Assembly (NCBI RefSeq): GCF_030269925.1
Contig: NC_085108.1
Span: 4,340,001 to 4,404,000, forward strand
Length of the DNA stretch: 64,000 nt
Source: Bombyx mori
Taxonomy: Eukaryota; Arthropoda; Insecta; Lepidoptera; Bombycidae
Reading direction: 5' to 3'
How positions within the stretch are numbered: position 1 is the first letter of the stretch; the number at the start of each line of letters is the position of its first letter. Below are positions 58,701 to 64,000 of the stretch, in pieces. A program made the translations under genes and the position numbers. The notes beneath the pieces are model-generated. The model had not been told where the DNA came from. It saw only the letters and a program-made list of their open reading frames with translations, and made no database searches.

Positions 58701-59322
58701 TAACTAAGACCTTTAAGTCATGTCTTATTTTAATGTATATTCATATTTTTATGAAAAATGATATTATGGAGTGAAATGAAATGAAGATGATTAATTTGAG
58801 ACATTAATCAACTGGGATGAAATTAAATGAGATGATATGGGATGAAATATAATCTCAGTAAAATGGTGGTCATTTACTAAGATTTTTTCAGTGGACTTTT
58901 TGGAGGATCCCGAGTAGTTACGTCCAGCGGCTTTGTTTCATTTCCCCACATTTGTGCACTTTCACAGATATTAAACGGTTAATAAACCACCGTTATTACA
59001 CATTTAAACCCGAAGAAACACTAAATAGACAAAATAAAACAAATCACACAACTTCACTCCTCGCGTTCCCGCCAAAAATCTATAGAGTAGTTAGCTTAGA
59101 TCGAATTACAGATTAGTTAGTTTAGTATAGTTATACGCGACATACAGCCAGGGCAAAAGCGTTAAAATTTAGTAAGCAGTATGGATATTCAATTTACGAG
59201 TTTACCTGTGCAATCCTGTCTTTGTACATCCACATTCTTCCCAGTATGAACTGGCCGAAGTTAACGTCTAGAGGGATTGTGGTATCCTTGGGCCCGTACA
59301 CGTAATTAGGTATCTTCAGCAT
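46660..59322 (-). CDS. AMP-forming acyl-CoA synthetase, luciferase / 4CL-like (spliced gene, 9 coding exons)
   Basis: Nine minus-strand exons join in phase (0,1,2,0,2,0,0,0) into a 533-residue protein, close to the ~540 of insect luciferase-like ligases. Motifs: YSSGTTGMPKG (192-202) for ATP phosphates, GYGSSE (327-332) for adenine and acyl contact, YRTGDAGYYDEDG (407-418) for ribose, the DRIKEFIKCHGYQ hinge (425-437) between the large and small domains, and NKNGKLDR with the catalytic Lys520. The family activates a carboxylic acid to an acyl-adenylate and then to acyl-CoA. The substrate cannot be read from sequence. The protein ends in ANSL, not a standard SKL-type peroxisome signal, so location is open. 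A Helitron-like element begins one base beyond the stop codon. Confidence 0.93.
46853..47222 (+). mobile_element. Family A SINE with tRNA-like head
   Basis: GTGGCCTGAAAGATAAGACG head, GGTGTTCGAATCCCGCAG B box and an AAGCAATAAATAAAAAAA tail. It lies in the last intron of the synthetase gene. Confidence 0.88.
47331..47545 (-). mobile_element. Family A SINE, diverged
   Basis: TTTGCTTTGATGGGTGAACG to AGAAATAGGCAGGGTAGTCG. Confidence 0.75.
47545..47725 (+). mobile_element. Family B fragment
   Basis: GAGAAAATCCGACGAGCAAC to TTGGGAGGATCCGAAATGAC. Confidence 0.75.
47735..48025 (+). mobile_element. Family B SINE
   Basis: TGATAGCCTTGAGAGGCTAT start, AGCAAGAGCAGTGCTTCGCA core and AAAAGCACCGTTAGTGGAT end; about 100 bp downstream of synthetase exon 8. 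Confidence 0.85.
48123..48299 (-). CDS. Acyl-CoA synthetase exon 8 (C-terminal domain)
   Basis: Acceptor TTATTCATAG, phase 0. It encodes VPPAEVEAVLLLHDAV, AGVIGLKDPDAGEIPL and VTEEELKEFVAKRVG. I place the donor at GGT/GTGAGA because only this keeps phase 0 with the last exon, giving AKRVG-LSDPKHLRGG, which matches the family. Confidence 0.92.
48318..48515. mobile_element. Two family A fragments head to head
   Basis: A reversed tail piece (48318-48375) meets a forward piece (GTCCGCACGGGTAGGTACCA to CTTAGAACTTATATCTCAA). They sit just upstream of the acceptor of synthetase exon 8. Confidence 0.75.
48530..48790 (+). mobile_element. 400-bp repeat, partial copy
   Basis: GGATCCTCCAAAAAGTCCAC and GGTCATAAAATTACTTAA are shared with 53300-53712 and, inverted, with 58665-59075. 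Confidence 0.75.
48805..49165 (-). mobile_element. Family K-like element beside exon 7
   Basis: The ends CACACACGGTAGAAGTGAAT and AAGAAGTTTCACTTCAAAA are inverted counterparts. It finishes about 30 bp from the donor at 49200. Confidence 0.65.
49201..49422 (-). CDS. Acyl-CoA synthetase exon 7 (TGD and hinge)
   Basis: 74 codons, phase 0 at both ends, acceptor ACATATAG, donor CAG/GTTGGT. The donor is non-consensus at +3 to +6 but keeps GT. It encodes EGEIYVKGPLLMKGYM, YRTGDAGYYDEDGHF and DRIKEFIKCHGYQ. Asp411 binds ribose in relatives. A family K element ends about 30 bp past the donor. Confidence 0.95.
49459..49806 (+). mobile_element. H4 Helitron-like element
   Basis: 5' TCTATACATATAAATAAATT; interior CTGTCTGTCTGTTTG and ACCGATTTTGACGAGACTTT; 3' GGGCCGGTCGCTAG before T. 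Confidence 0.78.
49948..50110 (+). mobile_element. H5 Helitron-like fragment
   Basis: CTACTAATATATAAATGTGA, ACTACTCAACCGATCTTCAT and AAACTTTGTACACATATTC; the 3' end was not found. Confidence 0.5.
50365..50642 (-). mobile_element. 278-bp MITE, copy 2
   Basis: Flanked by TATA on both sides, fitting a TA target. Terminal repeat TGAGTCGTCTATTATCAAAG. Inverted and nearly identical to 9081-9358. Confidence 0.9.
50660..51340. other. Intron sequence, nothing recognised
   Basis: The 130-codon + strand frame at 50767-51159 has no recognisable domain or splice partner; I regard it as chance. Confidence 0.4.
51355..51545 (+). mobile_element. Family B SINE
   Basis: GGTGAGCTCACGGGGCCCAA to CCCTTCGTCGCAAACGACGG. 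Confidence 0.85.
51560..52070. other. Intron sequence, nothing recognised
   Basis: TATCGAGGGGTGAAAG near 51578 is the complement of CTTTCACCCCTCGATA near 48036, marking an unnamed repeat end. Confidence 0.4.
52075..52245 (-). mobile_element. Family C fragment
   Basis: TTGCCCCTGTAGTCAGACGA to GAAGGACATGTCATAGCGCT; it ends about 30 bp past the donor of synthetase exon 6. Confidence 0.85.
52274..52412 (-). CDS. Acyl-CoA synthetase exon 6 (GYGSSE motif)
   Basis: Acceptor TTAATCAG, phase 2; donor AAG/GTAATA, phase 0. It carries LKAVLQGYGSSETT, where Glu332 normally ligates Mg-ATP, then KSGSVGLVAPNCIVK. The SSE form replaces the more usual LTE/MTE, as in several insect paralogues. Confidence 0.94.
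52548..52978 (+). mobile_element. Family A SINE, full length with tRNA-like head
   Basis: GTGGCCTAAAGGATAAGACG, GGTGTTCGAATCCCGCAGGC, the body and a GGAATAAAAAATAA tail. It lies about 55 bp downstream of exon 5. Confidence 0.92.
53033..53172 (-). CDS. Acyl-CoA synthetase exon 5
   Basis: Acceptor CACCTTCCAG, phase 0; donor GTAAAT, phase 2. It encodes VAQVVVAPTVLVAMCKS and LSSLRFIYSSVAPLHKE, matching the family's 'P-x-L, L-S-S-L, G/S-x-A-P-L' segment. In most relatives the residue before APL is Gly or Ala; here it is Val, within the normal range of variation. Confidence 0.93.
53300..53712 (+). mobile_element. 400-bp repeat, full copy
   Basis: It starts AAAATACCGCCAAAACAGAC and ends AATACCGCCAAAAAG, so TACCGCCAAAA closes both sides in the same orientation. 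Interior GTGAAAGTGCACAAGTGTGG. Confidence 0.75.
53745..54010 (+). mobile_element. LINE-like or B-variant fragment
   Basis: AGAGCTGAAGGCGTCTAATG and TTGGATCTGATGGATCCGTA are shared with 16645; then an unknown GC-rich part to TGTCTCTTCTGTCC. Confidence 0.5.
54140..54430. mobile_element. Repeat shared with 6680-7180, inverted
   Basis: TTTTGATAATATCCTGAAAAGC, GTTAATCCGACGTTTTGAAG and ACATACGTCTGAAGCTAATA; uninterrupted here. It ends about 15 bp past the donor of synthetase exon 4. Confidence 0.7.
54446..54608 (-). CDS. Acyl-CoA synthetase exon 4
   Basis: Acceptor GATGTATAG, phase 2; donor AAG/GTAGGT, phase 0. It encodes PAILDPELSS, IRGWHHISGLLA and LELFLKTIEKYK. The WHHISG stretch sits where firefly luciferase has its His-containing A4 motif. 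A mutated copy of this exon occurs on the + strand at 43714. Confidence 0.92.
54822..54960 (-). mobile_element. Family A SINE fragment
   Basis: CACCCACCTTGAGATATAAG to GAGGTCCTGGCACCAGTAA. Confidence 0.8.
54962..55035 (-). mobile_element. Family B fragment
   Basis: ACTGCTCTTGCTAGGTCTAG to CCCGTGAGCTCACCTACCCA. Confidence 0.75.
55102..55144 (+). mobile_element. Half-copy of the 124-bp MITE
   Basis: GTGCGAGTTTTTAAACGTTC and CGTAAAAGTTAGCTCAT match the left half of 59949-60072. Confidence 0.7.
55156..55477 (-). CDS. Acyl-CoA synthetase exon 3 (P-loop-like ATP motif)
   Basis: Acceptor TTTTTTTGCAG, phase 1; donor GTGAGT, phase 2. It includes ISKPKYLIVSPKMYEAHE and VLFILYSSGTTGMPKG, the Ser/Thr/Gly-rich phosphate-binding loop, followed by VTLTHLN. 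The exon has no damage. A partial MITE lies about ten bases past the donor. Confidence 0.95.
55778..56184 (-). mobile_element. H2 Helitron-like element
   Basis: Reversed 3' part CAGCTCCGGCTTCGCTCGGG and reversed 5' part AACAAACAAATCTTTCCTCT. Confidence 0.7.
56185..56630. other. Intron sequence, nothing recognised
   Basis: Short repeats of TAGATAACTAG near 56495-56530 only. Confidence 0.4.
56633..56923 (-). mobile_element. H3 Helitron-like element inserted in a 5' splice site
   Basis: Reversed 3' end CTAGCTGACCCGGCGAAC; reversed 5' end TATATAATATAGA. The exon 2 donor GT is at 56928-56927. Confidence 0.82.
56929..57136 (-). CDS. Acyl-CoA synthetase exon 2
   Basis: Acceptor TCAAATTTCAG, phase 0; donor GAAG/GTACAT, phase 1. 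It encodes TNGATGESFTYKEIV, then VRKGETIALFSENRKEYW and VCVGAICTTISSMYAEG, the standard N-terminal fold of the adenylating superfamily. The donor is weak: bases +1 to +5 are GTACA, and a Helitron-like element begins immediately after. Confidence 0.92.
57279..57666 (-). mobile_element. Solo LTR (388 bp) with 4-bp target duplication
   Basis: It begins TGTTATTACGCCGG and ends CAGCGCGTAACA (TGTTA...TAACA), with TTAT directly on both sides. On the + strand, GGCTATAAAAGCGTTG is a good TATA box, with an arthropod-like initiator (GCAGTCAGTTAG) about 30 bp on, so its own transcription runs rightward, opposite to the host gene; the strand given here is that of the host gene. No internal retrovirus-like genes are present. 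The 4-bp duplication suits the Gypsy group. Confidence 0.85.
57670..58220. other. Intron sequence, nothing recognised
   Basis: No supported feature. Confidence 0.4.
58228..58475 (+). mobile_element. Family B SINE
   Basis: CCTACCTATGCCGATAGCCC to CGTCGCAAGCGACGGTGACC, with a small duplication (TGTCTAACTGTCTATGGG). Confidence 0.85.
58665..59075 (-). mobile_element. 400-bp repeat, inverted copy
   Basis: TTTTATGATCTGGTAACTAA, TGGACTTTTTGGAGGATCCC and CTCGCGTTCCCGCCAAAAAT; colinear with 53300-53712 on the other strand. Confidence 0.75.
59206..59322 (-). CDS. Acyl-CoA synthetase exon 1
   Basis: ATG at 59320-59322 opens MLKIPNYVYGPKD and runs 39 codons to donor CAG/GTAAAC, phase 0. The leader fits insect luciferase-like ligases, which start with a short segment ending near a Gly-Pro. 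A splice acceptor (TGTTTAG, exon from 59341) 19 bases before the ATG suggests an upstream non-coding exon. Confidence 0.85.
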
Positions 59323-59387
59323 TCTTCTTTAGCAATAACTTCTAAACATTAATAACGTATAAATAACATATAAAATGTGTAACATTT

Positions 59388-59632
59388 TTTTTTTTTATTG
59401 CTTAGATGGATGGACGAGCTCACAGCCGACCTGGTGTTAAGTGGTTACTGGAGCCCATAGACATCTACAACGTAAATGCGCCACCCACCTCGAGATATAA
59501 GTTGTAAGATCTCGGTATAGTTACAACGGCTACCCCACCCTTCGAACCGAAACGCATTACTGCTTCACGGCGGAAATAGGCGGGGTGGTGGTACTTACCC
59601 GCGCGGACTCCCAAGAGGTCCTACCACCAGTG
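59388..59632 (-). mobile_element. Family A SINE just upstream of synthetase exon 1
   Basis: The tail TTTTTTATTGCTTAGATGG begins about 45 bp from the putative acceptor at 59342. Confidence 0.88.
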
Positions 59633-59948
59633 TTTATTTAACTTAATGCACAGAAGTACAATGGCGGTCTTAATGCCTGAGGCATTCTCTACCAGTCAAC
59701 CAAGGGTGGTGTAGAGAATCCTGTGGTAGGTGCATAGCTTAATGTGAAAATAACCAAACTGATAATAATACTTCATACATATACAAACACATACACGGTA
59801 TATATATATAATCACATACAACAAAGTATCTATAAAAACAATATATCTATAAAATAAACAAGTTATCTGATGATAAATAACACTATTAACCCATAATACT
59901 TGAGTACAAACTGTCCATTTCTTGTTTTATTAATTCAGTGTGTTTAGT

Positions 59949-60072
59949 GCGAGTTTTTTAACGTTCTCGATATCGTAAAAGTTAACTCATTTGTATGCAG
60001 TTGGAACAGTGCCCCTAGCGGCAAACGTAGGCAAACGTCGACGCTATCGAGACCGTTAAAAAACTCGCACCG
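59949..60072 (+). mobile_element. 124-bp MITE with ~25-bp inverted ends
   Basis: GTGCGAGTTTTTTAACGTTC at the left pairs with GACCGTTAAAAAACTCGCAC at the right (one mismatch over this span). Confidence 0.85.
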
Positions 60073-60248
60073 AGCGCACTGATGCTTGACAAGTTCGCGG
60101 GGCATCTGATGTTAATAGTACAGCTTGAATGTTTTCGCCCACTTCGAAATTTAACGTGAGTTCAGTCACAGTATGAGAAATAGAATTTTGCTTATAATAT
60201 CAGTGGACGAGCTCCCGACCCATTAGCTATTGAGTGGTAACTGGAGCT

Positions 60249-60690
60249 CTTTTTTTTATTGCTTAGATGTGTGGATGAGCTCACAGCCCACCTGGTGTTA
60301 AGTGGTTACTGGAGCCCAAAGACATCTACAACCGTAAATGCGCCACCCACCTTGAGATATAAGTTCTAAGGTCTCAATATGGTTACAACGGCTGCCCCGC
60401 CCTTCAAACCGAAACGCATTACTGCTTCACGGCAGAAATAGGCGGGGCGGTGGTACCTACCCGTGCGGACTCACAAGAGGTCCTACCACCAGTAATTACG
60501 CAAATTATAATTTTGCGGGTTTGATTTTTATTGCACGATGTTATTCCTTCACCGTGGAAGTCAATCGTGAACATTTGTTGAGTACGTATTTCATTAGAAA
60601 AATTGGTACCCGCCAGCGGGATTCGAACACCGTTGCATCGCTCGATACGAATGCACCGGACGTCTTATCCTTTAGGCCACGACGACTTTC
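60249..60690 (-). mobile_element. Family A SINE, full length with tRNA-like head
   Basis: Tail at TTTTTTATTGCTTAGATGTG; reversed B box GGGATTCGAACACC and A box CGTCTTATCCTTTAGGCC. A TTTAGGCCACGACGACT block is duplicated at its end. Confidence 0.9.
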
Positions 60691-60699
60691 TTTAGGCCA

Positions 60700-60872
60700 C
60701 GACGACTCATAGACGTAAACCACGTTAATATCGCCACCCACCTTGGGATCTGAGATCTAAGGTCTCAGTATTACAGTACAACGGCTGCCCCACCTTTCAA
60801 AACCGAAACGCATTATTGCCTCACGGCAGAAACAGGCAGGGCGTTGTTACCTACCCGTGCGGGCTCTCGGGA
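60700..60872 (-). mobile_element. Family A SINE fragment
   Basis: TAGACGTAAACCACGTTAAT to TACCTACCCGTGCGGGCTCT; diverged. Confidence 0.7.
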
Positions 60873-61017
60873 ATTTAAATATTTACCGGTTCAATTATTT
60901 CATCACTGTAAATATAATACCTGACGTGAATTAAGTAAGTTTACTAAGCTATAAAATTGTATAGGGTTTATTTTTCTGTATTCATCAATAAATCCGGTTT
61001 CGCTCCGTATTTTTTTT

Positions 61018-61265
61018 AATTTTTTTTATTGCTTTCATGGGTGGACGAGCTCACAGCCCACCTGGTGTTAAGTAGTTACTGGAGCCCATAGACATCCAAG
61101 ACGTAAATGCGCCACCAACCTTGAGATATAAGTTCTAAGGTCTCAAGTATAATTACAGCGGCTGCCCCACCCTTCAAACCGAAACGCAGTACTGCTTCAC
61201 GGCAGAAATAGGCAGGGTGGTGGTACCTACCCGCGCGGCCTCACAAGAGTTCCTGCCACCAGTAA
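61018..61265 (-). mobile_element. Family A SINE
   Basis: TTTTTTATTGCTTTCATGGG to TTCCTGCCACCAGTAA. Confidence 0.88.
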
Positions 61266-61379
61266 AGTAATAAATAAATACTAAGGATAGAACAGAAAAA
61301 AAAACTTCGCAATTATTTTATAATCAATATGTACTCTAAATTGAATAGTAATTAAATCAAATAAAAAATACGTACTCAC

Positions 61380-61490
61380 ACTTAGAAATTCAATCCTTTC
61401 GGAGTTCTGTTTTGTAAGTTTACAAAATCAAAACGCCTTTAAATTAAAACTTTATAATTAAAACTTCTTGTTGCTACTCACAAATACAAC
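61380..61490 (-). other. Possible non-coding first exon of the acyl-CoA synthetase gene
   Basis: On the minus strand the sequence CTAAGT/GTGAGTACG at 61374-61380 is a strong donor, and a matching acceptor lies just before the start codon (exon from 59341). No long frame is present, as expected of a 5' UTR. The upstream limit is a guess: a piggyBac element begins at 61501, so the start site should lie within about 120 bp. Confidence 0.35.
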
Positions 61491-62177
61491 TAAAGTCTAT
61501 TTAACACTTTCGCTGACAGTACGTCGTTAGACGGGAAATTAACATATTGCGGTATAACAGTACGTCGAAGGACGGGGTACTTACTTTTATGAGCATTGGC
61601 AGTACGTCGTCGGCCGACAAATTCTAATAGAAGCAATATGAAAAATAGCATTCACTGTCATATTGTAAGCAATCTCACATTTCTTACTGTCGTAACATGA
61701 TTGTTTTGTGAGTAGTTTAATATTGCTGTCTCAGTTGTTCACGCACACACGTAAATAGTTCGCATATAAGTACTACGTCCACCGGCGTGAGCGCACGCTA
61801 ATTTCTCGATCAATCAGTGCGGCCACTGCCATTTTGTGAACAACCACGTGTTTACGTCACTCAAACAGTAAGTAAATTTTGCAAAAATGATATTTTGTGT
61901 GTTTATTTGTATTGAAACATCGTTATGTTTATGTATTTATAAGATTTTGTGATGTTAGTATTTCCTTAGGTATTTTTATTTACTAAATAACAGACTTTCC
62001 TTGAAATACTTGGGTCAAAGTAGTATTATTATAGTGTCGGATTAGAATAAAATTCATGACCTTACGTGTAATTAGCCGTTGCTAATTTACTCCTCTAATG
62101 TGATAAAGCTTGTGCCCAGCTTGGAAATTTTATAGGTTGTTGATTGATTTACCAATTGAACAATTTGTTAATTTTAG

Positions 62178-62532
62178 ATGTCAGCAAAAAGTTCAAAGAA
62201 ACGTCCAAAAATACGCTTGTGCGACGATTTTTCATCAAATTCGCCATCTGAAGCAGATTTAGATCCCTTCGAGGATAATGACGGTGAGTATGGTTCTGAC
62301 ACGAACTATGAACCACAAAATATAGAAGAAACTGGTGCATCCAGTTCATCAGAGGAAATATTTTCTATAAGACCTTGTCGAAAATACTCATTTCTGATGT
62401 GTAAAATGTGTTCCAAAGAATAAGAAGAGGGTCGAAACTAGCTACAGGTGCATTGGTTGTCCAGGACTTCCTCCATTATGTCCTGAATGTTTCCAGGATT
62501 ATCACCAAATCCTTGAACAGCAAGAACAATAA
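62178..62532 (+). pseudogene. piggyBac transposase remnant: acidic N-terminus joined to C-terminal zinc-binding tail
   Basis: The first frame (62178-62423, MSAKSSKKRPKIRLCDDF, then Glu/Asp/Ser-rich) matches the acidic N-terminal leader of piggyBac transposases. It runs into RKYSFLMCKMCSK, the start of the C-terminal cysteine-rich domain, whose rest lies one frame over: YRCIGCPGLPPLCPEC and FQDYHQILEQQ to a stop at 62532. The central DDD catalytic domain (several hundred residues) is absent. A deletion joined the ends, and a one-frame shift then broke the tail. Confidence 0.85.
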
Positions 62533-63129
62533 ATCGTAGTCTGACTCTTCAAAACCTTATTTTGCAGATTTATTTTCATTTTTTGAGACTCTATACGTTC
62601 CTATTTTTATAATTATTTACTAGGGTATGTTGAACTATTTTTTTGTTACTTTGGTACTTATATGTTTAATATTGTTTTCTTTTATTGAGTTAATTATTAG
62701 GGTTTTTTATTGTTTGTTAGTAGCGTTGCCGTAGTGTCGAAACTTTGTATATTTATTATGTACAAAGATTGTTATAGAAGATTTCCGATAGCGCATTAAA
62801 ATATTATAATTTATAATAATTTAAGCGTTAAACATATGATATAATCATTTGAATGTTCCTAATTACAATACCAAATAATTTGTAATTATTGTGTAAGAAA
62901 TGTGTATTTGAATAAGTTTCAGACTATATCTGTTTTTCATCGTACAGATATTGAAAAATACCATAACATAGCATTTGATGTTATAATAATTAATATATTT
63001 TTTTGTTTTTTGTTGGGAAATTTCGTTTATTTTATAAGTCACAAATTATTGTAGGAGGTTTAATATTTGAAAATATTTGATTATTTTACAAATATTATGT
63101 GTTTTATTATCTTTCCTCAGAAGATCCCA

Positions 63130-63512
63130 AGTATATAAGATATTTTTCGACGTAGTGTCTCACTTAGGCAGGCGAACATATGACCAACTTGAAACTACGT
63201 CGTGCAACGTCCACGTCTTTAAACGTAGTGCCAGCTTTAGGCAGTCCAATATGTGGCCAATATGACACTACGTTGAGAAACGTTCACGTCTGTGAACGTA
63301 GTTTTGCTATAAAACAGGCAAGCATGTATTCAACACAAAACTACGTCGACAGACGTCCACGTCTGTAGACGTAGTGCCAGATTGAGGCGATCGAATATGT
63401 AGCCATTATGACACTACGTCGTAAAACGTTCACGTCTGTCAACGTAGTGTCACATTTAGATAAGCAAACATACATCCAATACGAGACTACGTCGGGAGAC
63501 GTTCATCATTTT
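63130..63512. repeat. 73-bp tandem array with internal palindromes (transposon subterminal)
   Basis: ACTACGT begins at 63194, 63267, 63340, 63413 and 63486, exactly 73 bp apart. Each unit pairs ACTACGTCG...ACGT with CACGTCTGT.AACGTAGT as an imperfect hairpin of about 37 nt. AGGCAGNC/GAACATAT-like spacers separate them. It is the 3' subterminal region of the piggyBac element. Confidence 0.93.
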
Positions 63513-63805
63513 GTATAGAGAATTTCACTGCCTTTTGGTGATGTCAGGGTAAGTGCTCACTGTCAGCGAACGTGTTAAAAATCCTGTTTTATCGTATTAA
63601 CATACGAATGTCATAGCAGTACACATATAATCTAATATCTAACTCATAGTTCGCGACGGAAGCAAATTTTATACTTCTTATCTAACAAAATGATTATTTC
63701 CAAGGTTTTTCTAATGATATGCACGAGTCAATAAGTGATCTAGTTGTAGAACATGTATTTTTCGTATATATATATAAATATTTTATTGCCCTTGTACACA
63801 CGCGT

Positions 63806-64000
63806 CATTACTGATCCTCCCGATCCACTAACGGTGCTTTTAGGTACCTCAAGCACCGGTCATCGTTCTCGTCGAACCCGTCGCTTGCGACGAAGGGCTC
63901 GACGAGTAAATTAACCCTCAGACACAGCCCACTAAGTTTCTCGCCGGATCTTCTCAGTGGGTCGCGTTTCCGATCCGGTGGTAGATTCTGCGAAGCACTG
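63806..64000 (-). mobile_element. Family B SINE, cut by the window edge
   Basis: GATCCTCCCGATCCACTAAC, CGAACCCGTCGCTTGCGACG and TCCGGTGGTAGATTCTGCGA up to the last base. Confidence 0.85.

Larger units (their letters stand above)
61501..63578 (+). mobile_element. piggyBac-type DNA transposon, internally deleted
   Basis: TTAA at 61501-61504 and 63575-63578 flanks the inverted ends CACTTTCGCTGACAGT and (reversed) CACGTTCGCTGACAGT, which agree at 15 of 16 bases. TTAA targets are the hallmark of piggyBac. GTACGTCG motifs at about 61520, 61560 and 61610 and the 73-bp array at 63130-63510 form subterminal repeats. A 5' non-coding exon with donor CA/GTAAGT at about 61870, and an acceptor AATTTTAG directly before the ATG at 62178, preserve the gene architecture. 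The coding part is short and broken. Mobility would need an outside transposase. Confidence 0.9.

Noticed and set aside
1..64000. A new bacterial-style defence or metabolic system
   Set aside because: The window is insect nuclear DNA with two ordinary enzyme genes and transposons; no operon or clustered system is present.

Overview
The window is nuclear DNA from a lepidopteran insect, most probably a silkworm (Bombyx). It is AT-rich, has small exons in very long introns, and is packed with tRNA-headed SINEs, Helitron-like elements, MITEs and LINE 3' fragments of the kind familiar from Bombyx. Nothing bacterial or viral was seen. The species call rests on these repeat families as I remember them.

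Two spliced protein-coding genes can be rebuilt, both on the minus strand. Every exon has GT/AG borders and every junction keeps phase. Gene 1 (3143 to 32740, with a possible second start exon at 44947-45328) encodes a secreted trypsin-like serine protease of 514 residues. It has a signal peptide, a six-cysteine CLIP-like domain, a Pro/Thr-rich linker and a complete catalytic domain (His316, Asp366, Ser465, pocket Asp459). Gene 2 (46660 to 59322, nine coding exons) encodes a 533-residue AMP-forming acyl-CoA synthetase of the luciferase / 4-coumarate-CoA-ligase type with the main adenylation motifs present. A damaged copy of its fourth exon lies on the opposite strand at 43714-43840.

Layout: 1-3142 is intergenic, with SINE pieces and a 70-bp tandem array. 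3143-32740 is the protease gene; its introns hold SINEs, Helitrons, paired MITEs, a 278-bp MITE and a ten-unit ~193-bp satellite-like array (29244-31190). 32741-44946 is either intergenic or a long first intron. 44947-45596 holds the alternative start exon, preceded by an upstream ORF and a hairpin. 46660-61490 is the acyl-CoA synthetase gene, whose introns carry a solo LTR, three copies of a 400-bp repeat and Helitrons that touch the exons. 61501-63578 is a decayed piggyBac element with TTAA ends, lying just upstream of the probable start of gene 2. A truncated SINE runs off the right edge.

The two genes have no obvious functional link. The unusual feature is how closely mobile elements press on gene signals: one Helitron starts inside a 5' splice site, another begins one base past a stop codon, and a piggyBac derivative sits at a promoter.

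Repeat families are labelled A to K here because I could not search a repeat library. A = tRNA-headed, poly-A-tailed SINE; B = a second short family (Bm1-like from memory); C = LINE/SINE 3' fragment; D and E = other tRNA-derived SINEs; H1-H5 = Helitron-like groups; K = inverted-end DNA element.
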